From positions 253,076 to 317,075 of the forward strand of contig CAUYUJ010004335.1 in the NCBI GenBank assembly GCA_963575745.1: a stretch of 64,000 bases of DNA, given 5' to 3'. The position numbers were made by a program, and so were the translations under genes. This DNA is from Prorocentrum cordatum (lineage: Eukaryota > Sar > Dinophyceae > Prorocentrales > Prorocentraceae). The notes below the pieces were generated by a model, which saw only the letters and a list, made by a program, of their open reading frames with translations, was not told where the DNA came from and did no database searches. Below, piece by piece: positions 53,322 to 63,188 of the stretch (its first letter is position 1; the number at the start of each line of letters is the position of its first letter).

Positions 53322-55640
53322 ATGCAGATTTTCGTCAAGACCTTTACGGGGAAGACGATCACCCTCGATGTGGTGGCCAGCTGCACTATCGCCAAGATGA
53401 AGACGATGATCCAGGACAGCCAGGACATCCCTTCAGGGCAGCAGCGGCTGCTTTACTCTGGGAGGCAACTGGGGGATGCTCAAAACATACTCGACCACAA
53501 CATTCAGCATCACGCCATGCTCTACTTGACGCTCCGCCTCGACGGCGGCATGGACGCTACGCAGCCGCATGGCGACGACGACGACGACATGACCGAGCAG
53601 GACGACGACGGCATGAACGGCACGGGTCTGTCCCAGCCGCTGGCGGATCTTTCGCTACCTGGGGCTGCTGCTGCTGCCACACCTCCTGGACTCGTCGACA
53701 CCCCCAGGAGGACAGCTCAGCAGATGACCACGGACGCGGAGATGGCCGCCCCCAGCAACACTCTGTTACAGGATTTCTTGGACTCCGAGGTGTTAGAGCA
53801 TTTTGATCTCATCCAAGCGGCTTGTCCCGATAATCCTGAAGACAATGCCGTCTCCATCGACCTCCCCACCACTTGGCTGGAGTTGCAGACGGTGCTACGA
53901 AAGCTGGCCTACGACCCCGCTACGGTCGACCCGTGGCGGCGCCTGGGCCTTGCAATGTTCGCCGGGGAGGATCCCACCGCCACCATTATTGCGGCACGGG
54001 AGCGTACGGCATTATTGTTGGGTGGTCTCTCGGAACATGCATCTTGGACACCCGCTGATAGGGCAGCGGCTGCTGCCTTCATGCAGCGCGCCTCTGAGGC
54101 AGCGCGGCATTGTGAGGCAGAACTTCCTGATCTTCTCCGGCAGCGTCGGAAGATGAAGATGAGCAAGCTCCCCCTCTTCAAGGAGTTGGGGAAGGAGGCC
54201 ATGGAGATCATCCGGGCCCTGCCGCTGACCCCCGACACGGTCATCCTCACCCAGTGGTCCAACGTGTTGCAGGAGCCGACCGTCACTGAGAGCATCATCG
54301 AGGACTCCCGCGGCATCGCTACGTTGGCCGAGAAAGGGGATCCCAAGCTGTGCGAGTGGTGCCGTGGGAAGCGAGTCGTCATATGGGCTCCTGCGGATAC
54401 GAATGCTCTCACTCGTTGTGTGGCTGCCCTGGTACGTCTCGCTCCTGAGGCCCCGCCATTATCGTGCATCATGCTGGCTCCGATCAGGCTCCTGCCAGGG
54501 ATGCACACCATCGAGGCGGTTACTAATCTATGGTGGCACCCGCTCCTGGCCGAGACGTGGGCCTCTGTAGTGCGCAAGTGCATTTTCTCTCCGACGCCGT
54601 TGGAGATTGTTGACACGGGGCCCGTCGGCCCCAGGATTACCCGGTCGGGGTTGGCAATCTTTCACCGTAGTCATGATGGCCCCCGTGCAGCCCCACACAT
54701 TCATCTTCCGAAATCCCCTCTGCTACAACTCCCCTCGGTCAACATGGCAACGGTCGACTTGCAGGTGGACCACCTCCCGAGACTCTTCGGGGTCTTGGCA
54801 GGTAACGGCTTCGACGGCATTGTTCCGAGGCACCACATGAAGAGCCCATTAAGCTCTTCACAAACTCCTCGGGTGCGCATCGATCTTTTACTACCCGTCG
54901 GCATCACAGACTCTTACGGACAACTTATGATGCTGCGGCTACGCCGGGAGGGACTTCCTGCAGACGCTTACTGGGCACATTCATCGATCTATGATTCTTC
55001 GGACGCTAAAATATTGGAAGTTTCATCGCCCGCCAATGTCCACAGATTTTGGGCCCTGTGCACACAACTCGTCGCCATCTCCAACACGAAGATCCTGGTG
55101 GTCTCCGAGACCTTCGCTCCGCAGTGGACTGCGGTCATGGACCAAATTTTGAAGGAAGACGCGTCGGACTCGGCCTTCAAGCTCAAGTGGAAGGCTTCGC
55201 GGTGCGGGGGCCGCACAATCGCTACGCCCACTGCGACCGGGGCAGCTTTGGCTGCTTCCAGGCGCCGGGGCACCAAGAAGGCCTCCAACCTCGACCACAT
55301 CGCGGAGCTGGCCATTCAAGGAGAAGTGGGACGACAGGATGCTGAAGTACTGCGTCTTCTCATGGCGCACGCCTGCACGGCCACTGGCATCAGCCTGACG
55401 GAGACTGACTACAGCAGGGATCCGCGGGAGGGGGAATTTGTCCACGTTGCGTCGGAAGATCCCGCAGCCCCGCCTGGGCGACTTCGGCTTCTCCTACCTG
55501 ACGCGGAAGCGGTTCGCCGTATCCGAGCCGCCCTGCACGGACAGACGATCCAAGTGGGCAACGACCGCGTGGCCATCCACATCTCCAACGATCTGGTCGA
55601 TGCGGCAGGGGTCCCGGGGGGCTCCAGGGGGCGGCGCTGA
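53322..55640 (+). CDS. LINE ORF1 with N-terminal ubiquitin domain (772 aa)
   Basis: ORF1 proteins of LINEs bind element RNA. Residues 1-76 are a full ubiquitin fold: it begins MQIFVKTFTGKTITL and ends LRLDGG at 75-76, with Lys6, Lys11 and Lys27 kept but Lys29, Lys33, Lys48 and Lys63 replaced (M, S, R, H). Residues 77-105 are acidic (DDDDD) and may act as a linker. The remainder (about 140-772) has no recognised domain except a C-x2-C at 344-347 and an RRM-like tail near 715-770 (RLRLLLPDAEAVRRIRAALHG). The start is an ATG right after the monomer repeat, and the frame is intact to TGA. The codons vary as in a real gene. If host deubiquitinases act after Gly76, the ubiquitin part would be released. 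Confidence 0.85.
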   Translation: MQIFVKTFTGKTITLDVVASCTIAKMKTMIQDSQDIPSGQQRLLYSGRQLGDAQNILDHNIQHHAMLYLTLRLDGGMDATQPHGDDDDDMTEQDDDGMNGTGLSQPLADLSLPGAAAAATPPGLVDTPRRTAQQMTTDAEMAAPSNTLLQDFLDSEVLEHFDLIQAACPDNPEDNAVSIDLPTTWLELQTVLRKLAYDPATVDPWRRLGLAMFAGEDPTATIIAARERTALLLGGLSEHASWTPADRAAAAAFMQRASEAARHCEAELPDLLRQRRKMKMSKLPLFKELGKEAMEIIRALPLTPDTVILTQWSNVLQEPTVTESIIEDSRGIATLAEKGDPKLCEWCRGKRVVIWAPADTNALTRCVAALVRLAPEAPPLSCIMLAPIRLLPGMHTIEAVTNLWWHPLLAETWASVVRKCIFSPTPLEIVDTGPVGPRITRSGLAIFHRSHDGPRAAPHIHLPKSPLLQLPSVNMATVDLQVDHLPRLFGVLAGNGFDGIVPRHHMKSPLSSSQTPRVRIDLLLPVGITDSYGQLMMLRLRREGLPADAYWAHSSIYDSSDAKILEVSSPANVHRFWALCTQLVAISNTKILVVSETFAPQWTAVMDQILKEDASDSAFKLKWKASRCGGRTIATPTATGAALAASRRRGTKKASNLDHIAELAIQGEVGRQDAEVLRLLMAHACTATGISLTETDYSRDPREGEFVHVASEDPAAPPGRLRLLLPDAEAVRRIRAALHGQTIQVGNDRVAIHISNDLVDAAGVPGGSRGRR

Positions 55641-55946
55641 CCGCGGCCCGTCCGCCTTGCATTAGCGGCTGCGTGCACGAGGGAATTCGTTTCTGGACAT
55701 CTGCGGGTACCTCCGGTTGGTTACTGGACATCGCTCTGCAACTCCGCCCTTCTTCGGAGGGGCTGGGAAGCTTGAGCCGTGTCGCTTCTCACCCGTACGC
55801 CCCAGCTGTCCATCGTTTCGCCAGGAATTCACGGTCGAATTCACGTTCTACTTCTCGGTCTACTTCTTTTACTTACTCTCCGCTCTCATCAAGTCAGTCT
55901 GATCGTCTTCTTCCACAGCTGCCGGCATTCATGTACGGAGACCAGG

Positions 55947-58900
55947 ATGTCCTTCCGCAAGGGGTCAGCGGCTTCAGTCACCGACGTGCCAGTGAGCATC
56001 TACAGGAGGCAGCGGCTACTACGAGCGCTAGGTCTACTGGGCCACGATCGCGTGCTGCTACCAGCTCGCTCCATACCAGCCTCTCTCCATACACCCTTAC
56101 AGCACTGGCCTGGGCAATATCGAGGAGATTTTTGCGTTACCACTTGGAACGCCCAAGCTTTTTTTGCGATGGAGGAGGGTCGCCACTTCGCCAAGGCGAG
56201 ATACATCCACTCGCTCCTCAATCGCTGCGACATGATCCTGATCACCGAGGCGCACGGGACCTTCGGCCAGCACAAAGCTTGGAGGCCTCCTGCGGGCACT
56301 TCGGCATGGTGGTCTGCCGGACGCACCACAGGGCACGCTGGTCTCGGCATCATCGCGAAGAACGGGTTCCTACAGAGGTTCCACACGTCCGATGGCAGGT
56401 TATATGGCTTGGCCGGGCTGGTAAATTGGCCCTCCGAGGGCGGGATGGGGCCTTGGACGTGATTGTCAGTTATTTTCATTCCGGCGCGGACATCCAAGAA
56501 GCAGATATTTATGGTGTATCCCAAGAGCTCCGAGCCCAGTGCACGAGCTTCCCTGCCTTGCGGGAGGTGCTGCGGAACCGCCTCAGCCAGCACGTCGCCA
56601 GCCCCACGACTACGCTCATCATATTGGGCGGCGACTTCAACTGGGTGCCAGACGAGGTGGACCGCCGATCGGGTTCCACATCTGCTGCTTCGGGTCGCCG
56701 GGACCATGGTGAAGAATCGCGCTTGCAATCCGTACTCGGTTATCCTTTCAAGCTCCACGAGATGCACCAGGCAGAGATGACCTTCGCTTCGAGTTCAGCC
56801 TGGTCTAGGCTGGACCGCTTGTATTGTAATCAGCACGTTGCGGAGCAGCTAGACAGGGATATCAAGGCAGTTGCATTGGAGTGGAAACCGCATTTATCTG
56901 ACCATCGCGCTGTGCTGTTTTCCCGCCGTCTTCCACACTGCCTTCCTGAACACGAGCGCCCTTTGTCCATGGACGATCTACACCGCGAGGATTTCGGTTG
57001 GCTGGTGCGGCTGGAGTGCCAGCAACTTCTTCGGCAGCATCCTCAAGCCGGAGGTCTTCGAAAGGTCCAGTTGCTCAAACAAGCCATGAGGGGCGCGGGC
57101 TCTCAGCTCGATCGGGGCCCCGGGCACTATGCTGAGGCGCTGGCCTTGGGGGACCGCTTGGGCGTCACGATGCGCTTCCTTAGGGCGGCTGAGACCAGCT
57201 CCATGGGAACGTTGTCGGTGCGCATGTCTCGCTACCCCCGGGTCCGGGAGTTCTTGGACAACCCTTATGACACTGCCTGCCACACGACACGTCTCTTGCA
57301 ACCAGTCCGTGACCACGCAGTTGACTTGGCTAGGGAACACGCTCTGGACGAGCTTGGCAAGGCCACTGTAGAACTCAAGGAAGGGGGAGAAATGGCTGCG
57401 AGAAGGCGCAAGAAGAAGGCCACGCAGTTGCTTTACCGACTGCTGCCAGGGAAGGGGGGCGGCATTCGAGCAATCCGGGGCGCCGGAGGCGAGCACCTCA
57501 CCGAGCCCGCTGCAATGGCCGGGGCGCTTCGGGGCCATTGGGGGGGGGGCGTGTTCGCCGGCCGAGGCATCAACGCTGAGCTGTTGCAGCAGTGGCTGGA
57601 CGAGGACGCGGCCCACCGGGATGAGCACAGTCTTGGGCACGAAGCCGTGCGCCAGATTCGTCTTCGCAAGCACCACCTCCGCAGCGCCATTCAGGCATCC
57701 AACAACTCCGCCCCGGTTCCAGATGGCATCCCTTGTGCGGCCTGGAGGTGCCTGGAGGACACTGCGGTGGACGTCCTTTATGAGGCTTTTCATCAAATCT
57801 GCAGCGACGACGCCCCTGCCCACATCGATGCCGAATACCCCGATTTCAATTCCAGCATCCTCATTTTCCTCCCGAAGAAAGCTGTCGGAGTAACGGGCGA
57901 CGGGGAGGAACTCTTCGACCCAGGAGGCGTGCGCCCGCTCAATATCACTAACGCGGACAATCGGCTCTTGGCAAGCGCATGCCGTTTCATGTTGGAACCA
58001 GTGCTAGGCCCTTTGACTATCGACGACCAGCGAGGATTTATCCAAGGCCGCTCAATGATCAGCAGTATCGTCGACGTGGGCGAAGCCGTGCTGGAGACGG
58101 CGGCGCAGACGGAAGGTGGAATGGCATTCTTTTTCGATTTCGCCGCGGCCTTCCCCTCGATTGAACACCAGCTGCTGATGGGCTTCTTTCGTCGTCTTGG
58201 ATGGCCCAGCTGGCTGCTAAATTTCATTGGCGGCCTTTACAGGAACAACAACTGCGAGGTGGGCATTGCTGGTGGGCGTTACCTTGGTTTCTGCTTATCC
58301 AGAGGCATCCGCCAGGGCTGCCCGCTGTCGCCGTTGCTCTACGCTGCCTGCTCGGACTTGCTTCTTCGCCGGCTTCGGCGATTATTTCCGGGCGCCGCCG
58401 CCCGGGCTTTCGCCGACGATCTCGCGCTGGTGCTGGCGAATGCGCGGGCACACCTCGGCAGTTTACAGCAGTTCTTCGACGAGTTTCGCCAAATTTCCGG
58501 CATGGGGCTGAATGTGCAGAAAACAGTAGTTGCCCCTACGGATCCATTTGACGAGGAGCGAGCGCGGGCTGCTATCAGCGCTTGCGCGCCTGGCTGGGGA
58601 GGAATCGCGGTGGCCGCGGCGGCGAAATACCTGGGCGTCTACATCGGCCCCGGTCGCGGGCAGCTGTCTTGGGAGACCCCCATCAGTAAATATTTGACGC
58701 GAGCCAGTCAGCGGGGAGAAGTGGGCGCAGGTCTCCTTATTTCTCTAAAGGCGCACCGAGTGTACATTGCATCCGTCCTCTTATTTGTGGGGCAACTAGA
58801 AGTGTTGCCGCGTGACTTCGCGCGCGCAGAAGCCGCAGCTTGCCGACGGTTGTTCCGTGGCCCGATGGATTGGACCACCACCGACGCCCTCCGTGAACTC

Positions 58901-59734
58901 CGCGCTCTGGGCAGCGCAGACCAGCTCGTGGACGTAGAGTCAACTGTAGTTGCAGCCAAGGCGCGAGTGGTCCGTTACGGGTCCAACGGCTCCCTTGGGA
59001 TCCGGCGGCGGGCGACGCATATGCAGCGGCTCTCTTGCGCCTCAGACGCCTCGTCTCTGGCGCGGGTGGCGTGGCTGAGCGAGTGGCGCAACGGCAGCTT
59101 CTTGATGAACCTCAGCCGGGCCGCCGAGCAGGTTGCGGCGGTCCGTCGCCGACAACCGCACGCAGAGCATTGGGAGCAACGCCTGGGGTGGCAATGGTTC
59201 GCAGCCAACCAGATCTACGGCCAACCGCGTGCACAAGCAAGTGTTCACCTGCGTCGCAGACTTGACCGTTGGTCTCTGGATATCTTGCCTGGCCGCCGGC
59301 TGGGGCCTGCTCCGCGCGTTCTGCGGATGGTGGGTGCCCGCTGTCTCCCGCGCGTCTGGGCTGCAGTGCTCCGCCTCTTCTGCAACGGTTGGTGCACGAG
59401 TGCCCGTTTTGGTGGAAGTTGCCCGCGCCGATTCGCATGCGGCGCAGGGGGAGACTCTATCACGCATTTTGCACACTGCCGCGCTGTTCGTGACCTCTTC
59501 CACCAGAAAGCGGGAGTGGAACTTACGCCCGGCGCGCTCGCACTGGATGATTTCCTTGGCTTGGGGGGGACATTCCGCACGGACGAAGCCACTATCAACT
59601 GGGCGGTGGCGGTGCGCGCGCTGTACCGGGTGCGCAATGGCCGGCGACGCCATCTCTTGGCGACGAGCGAAATCTTGGGCGCCTTCGGCGAGTACTTGAG
59701 GGAGGGGCGCAGCGGCCACGGCGCGGACGCGTGA
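55947..59734 (+). pseudogene. LINE ORF2: endonuclease and reverse transcriptase, one frameshift
   Basis: ORF2 nicks target DNA and primes reverse transcription. The proposed start is ATG 55947 (MSFRKGSA); an in-frame ATG at 55717 is less likely. The frame from 55947 encodes the APE N-terminus: TTWN with Asn at 56148-56150 and TEAHG with Glu at 56247-56249, ending in TGA at 56460-56462. The rest lies one frame away: GGDFNW (56627-56644), SRLDRLYCN and SDH (56897-56905). The indel must lie within about 56420-56460, near GGGCGGGATGGGG. The RT has RPLNITNADNRLLA, FDFAAAFPSI (Asp 58136), SRGIRQGCPLSPLLY, AFADDLALV (58406-58432), GLNVQKT and KYLGV. A C-terminal C/H cluster lies at about 59420-59480. 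Catalytic residues are all present; only the frameshift breaks it. Confidence 0.85.
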
Positions 59735-61450
59735 GTGAGCAGCGGCCGCCCAGACCGTTACGGCGAGAGTCTCGATTTTGGCCGTGCCGGCCGATCCTCG
59801 ATTTTAGGTTGGTCCCTGTTGTTTCTCCCTCCGCTGCTCCCCCTCCTCCTCGCCTCGCCCCCTCTCGGGCGGCCGGTTCGGGGGATGCCTGCCCGTCGAT
59901 TTAGGTCCCTTGCTGGCAGTCTGTTGTCCCAGCCGCACGGCCGATGGCGTCTCAGCGTGGGCTTGCATGGAGCGGAAAGGGCTCAAAGTTGTACCGCGCC
60001 CGCCTGGAATATCCTTCCCCCGTCGTCTCCTTCCCCCCGCTCTCGCTTCCTGGAGGCGGAGCTCCGGCTAACCCCGCCGGGGCGGGCCGGCTCTTCGCCT
60101 CCCCTGCCTGTCTCCTCCTCGCCCCCCCCGTGCACGTCGTCTCGCCCGGCCTTGAGCAGTAGCCGACCTGGTTGGCGATGGTTCGCACCACGCTCTGCAG
60201 GATCGTTCCTCCTCCCCGCCGTCTTCCCCTCTCCCTCCCCTTCTCCCCCTTCTTCCGGGTCGTCCCGCCGCACTGTGGGCGAAGTCTTCTTGCGCCAGCC
60301 GCGGATGTGGCGGCGCCACAGGTCCGTGCTTTAATGAATGGCGTCGTTCACAAACGTAGTTTCGCAGCAGTGCATGCTTCAGCTTTGCAGGCCGCCGTGA
60401 AGGAGGCGGCGCACAGACTGCAGCTTCTTCCGCAATGCATGCCCGATTTGACACTACAGGCTTCCGTTGGAGAAGCGGCGTTGCAGACGGGGCCGCTTTC
60501 GCCACAGCACCGAAGCCGGCAAATGCCGCCTTCCGGCGGACAGCTCCCCACCAGCTCCGTCAGTGCAAGTGCTTGCGTGGTAGAGGGGGTTGCCCCCCGC
60601 CCCTCCTTCTCTCCTCCGCCCCCTCTTTCTCCTGTTTCGTCCCCCGCGCGCGGCGACTCGCCCCCGCGCTGTGGCGGTAGAGGGTCACACGACGCGGTTC
60701 ATCTTGTTAGCCAGTGCGCGTCTCAGATCTTTGCTGGCCTCCGGAAGGACACGATCAAGAGGGCGAATGGAGGGGTGCCGCGTCGGTCGGCCCCTGGCGG
60801 GATGGCGCCCCTCACCAGGGAGCCGGAAAAACAATGGCCCCTCGGATCGGCACCCTCCCTTTTTTCTTCGGTAGGACTCGACTTGTGGGAGCTGCCTCCC
60901 CTCACTTTGCCCTCTTTCCTCCGTTCTTGCATGCGCATGTTTGTTTATACAGTTACATCTTAGTGTCTGCACATCGGTGCTATTCTTCACCAGGGGCCGG
61001 CCGGCTGTACTTGGGGTGGCGTTAGGCAAAGGCTGCTGGCATGCTGCGCAGCCGTTTTCCGCTCTCCTTCCTCCCTTCTTCCCTTCTAGCGCTACTGTGT
61101 GCGATTTTAATTTTCGGCTGAGTAGGGCAAAGGGGGATTTCCACACAGGGTTGGGATCTCAAGTTTGCGTGGTCGTTCGTGGAGCTTGGTCTCTGCGCTA
61201 GCTAAATCTCATTCCACGATTTCTGACCCAATGTTGCCATTCAGGGAAGTGTTGCCAGTGCTTTTTTACTTCTGGCATGGGCCAGGGCTTAAAGTTGACG
61301 TCGCGCGTGACATCTCGCCACCAGCAGTGTTTCGCAAGTGTCGAGCGTGGCCGGCACGCGGGCACGGGAGACTGTTCTGGCAGGGCCTCGGGGTCCACCT
61401 CACGGGCGCGGTGAGGAAGCCGTCATACCCTTAAAGATCGCTCAAAAAAA
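59735..61450 (+). other. LINE 3' untranslated region
   Basis: About 1.7 kb of pyrimidine-biased sequence without recognised domains. The longest open frame (60172-60963) is Pro/Ser-rich and probably not translated. The region ends against the monomer array; AAAAAAAAGATCGCAG at about 61444 may be a short A-run at the junction. Confidence 0.6.
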
Positions 61451-61454
61451 AGAT

Positions 61455-62284
61455 CGCAGCCCCCCAGCGACGGCGAGGTCTCGCTCAGGACCGCGCGGTG
61501 CCTCACTCCGCTGGACCCACCAGCAGCCCTCGAAAGTGGCGACAGTTTCGCAGATCGCAGCCCCCCCAGCGAGGGCGAGGTCTCGCTCAGGTCCGCCCGG
61601 TGCCTCACTCAACTGGGCCCACCAACAGCCCTCGAAAGTGGCGACAGTCTCGCAGATCGCAGCCCCCCAGCGACGGCGAGGTCCCGCCCAGGACCGCACG
61701 GTGCCTCACTCCGCTGGACCCACCAGCAGCCCTCGAAAGAAGCGACCGTTTCGCAGATGGCAGCCCCCCAGCGACGGCGAGGTCTCGCTCAGGTCCGCGC
61801 GGTGCCTCGCTCCGCTGGACCCACCAGCAGCCCTCGAATGCGGCGACAGTTTCGCAGGTCGCAGCCCCCCCCAGGGTCGGCGAGGTTTCGCTCAGGTCCG
61901 CGCGGTGCCTCACTCCGCTGGACCCACCAGCAGCCCTCGAAAGAAGCGACCGTTTCGCAGATCGCAGCCCCCCAGCGACGGCAAGGTCTCGCTCAGGTCC
62001 GCGCGGTGCCTCACTCCGCTGGGCCCACCAGCAGCCCTCGAAAGAAGCGACAGTTTCGCAGATCGCAGCCCCCCAGCGACGGCGAGGTCTCGCTCAGGAC
62101 CGCGCGGTGCCTCACTCCGCTGGGCCCACCAGCAGCCCTCGAAAGAAGCGACAGTTTCGCAGACTGCAGCCCCCCCAGGGTCGGCGAGGTCCTGCTCAGG
62201 TCCGCGCGGTGCCTCACTCCGCTGGACCCATCAGCAGCCCTCGAAAGTGGCGACAGTTTCGCAGATCGCAGCCCCCCAGCGACG
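61455..62284. repeat. 101-bp monomer array, about eight copies
   Basis: Units of 101-104 bp contain CGCAGATCGCAGCCCCCCAG, CGACGGCGAGGTCTCGCTCAGG, GTGCCTCACTCCGCTGGACC and CACCAGCAGCCCTCGAAAG. GCCTCACTC recurs at about 61499, 61600, 61702, 61803, 61908, 62009, 62110 and 62211. Units differ at a few positions, including CAGGGTCGGCGAGG variants. It is homologous to the sequence before ORF1 at 53195-53321. Confidence 0.9.
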
Positions 62285-62395
62285 GCGAAGAGAGGGCAGG
62301 AGGAGGGAGGCGGGAGGAGGCGGGAGGAGGAGAAGACACGACCGCGGTGCTTTACTCAAAACGAATACCCAACCAAGGAGTGTTTGGAAACAGCA
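62285..62395. repeat. recurrent purine tract plus CAAAACGAATACCCAAC module
   Basis: GGAGGAGGGAGGCGGGAGGA, then GCGGTGCTTTACTCAAAACG and CCAACCAAGGAGTGTTTGGAAACA. This is the fourth copy of the module at 25795, 44340 and 45420. Confidence 0.6.
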
Positions 62396-62481
62396 GGGAA
62401 TTCCAGATATTCTTTTTTTCAAGTCCAACAAATACTCTCTCTCTCTTTCTCTTTCTCTCTCTCTCTCTCTCCCTCTCTCTT

Positions 62482-62517
<36 letters not shown>

Positions 62518-62519
62518 TT

Positions 62520-62552
<33 letters not shown>

Positions 62553-63188
62553 CCCCCCCCCCCGGGGGTCCCACGCCTTCCCGAAACATCTGCGGAACGC
62601 TCCAGGAACCGCGCGTTCCGTCCCGGGGGGGGGCCCAAAACCCTCAAGCACAGCCCAAGACGACCCCAAGGAGCTTCCAGAACGGAAAGGAACGGCCCAA
62701 GACGCGCCAAAGCAACCCAAGATAGTTGTCGGTCGGCTCTCCAGGGCGCCAGAAAGCGTCCAATATATACTTCAAAAGCAGAGGAACAACAAAAACATGG
62801 AATTCCAGAGATTTCCTTTTTTTTTCAAGTTGGGGTTCCTACTCCGTATCCTCTTCTTCCTGCCCCATCAAGACTTCGGGGTCACATGCAACGATTTTCT
62901 GGGATTGCTGTTGAACTCTCTGACGCTGTCTTGGCACTCTCTTGGATCGTCTTCGTGTCCTCGTGGCTGCCCCTGAGACCACCGTAGAGATCGAGATTCC
63001 ATGATCCCATGCGTTGGACAAATGTTTTAGAATTCTTTGTTCCCCAACTCACCCCATGCCTATGTTTGCACGAAGACCACGAGGGGGCATCCCAACATCT
63101 CGTGGCCTGCATCCAGAAAATTTCGAACCCACAGCCCAGGCACGGCATCCTGAAAAAAAGGGGAAGCCCACAATTTCCTTTTCTTCAG
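62396..63188. repeat. (CT)n microsatellite and degenerate repeats
   Basis: A CTCTCTCT tract runs at 62430-62562 and is followed by poly-C. GGAATTCCAGATATTCTTTTTTTC (62397) recurs as GGAATTCCAGAGATTTCC (62800) and loosely near 63170. CCCAAGACGACCCCAAGGAG-type units lie at 62660-62730. No gene. Confidence 0.7.

Larger units (their letters stand above)
53142..61450 (+). mobile_element. APE-type LINE with ubiquitin-fused ORF1
   Basis: Two collinear frames, ORF1 (53322-55640) and ORF2 (55947-59734), are followed by a 1.7-kb untranslated region. ORF2 carries an APE endonuclease, an RT with FADD and a C-terminal zinc finger, which define a non-LTR retrotransposon. The sequence before ORF1 contains at least one 101-bp monomer; the same monomer is repeated about eight times immediately after the element. 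Only one lesion was seen (a frameshift in the endonuclease), so the copy is young or the shift is a sequencing error. No poly-A tail or target duplication was identified. The clade is unresolved. Confidence 0.85.

Noticed and set aside
60172-60963. Third LINE protein in the region after ORF2
   Set aside because: Pro/Ser-rich composition, an overlapping frame of similar length, no recognised domain, and it lies where a 3' UTR is expected.
61338-62987. 549-codon and 492-codon frames over the monomer array
   Set aside because: Two frames are equally open over the same tandem repeat and continue into the CT microsatellite. They reflect repeat structure, not a gene.
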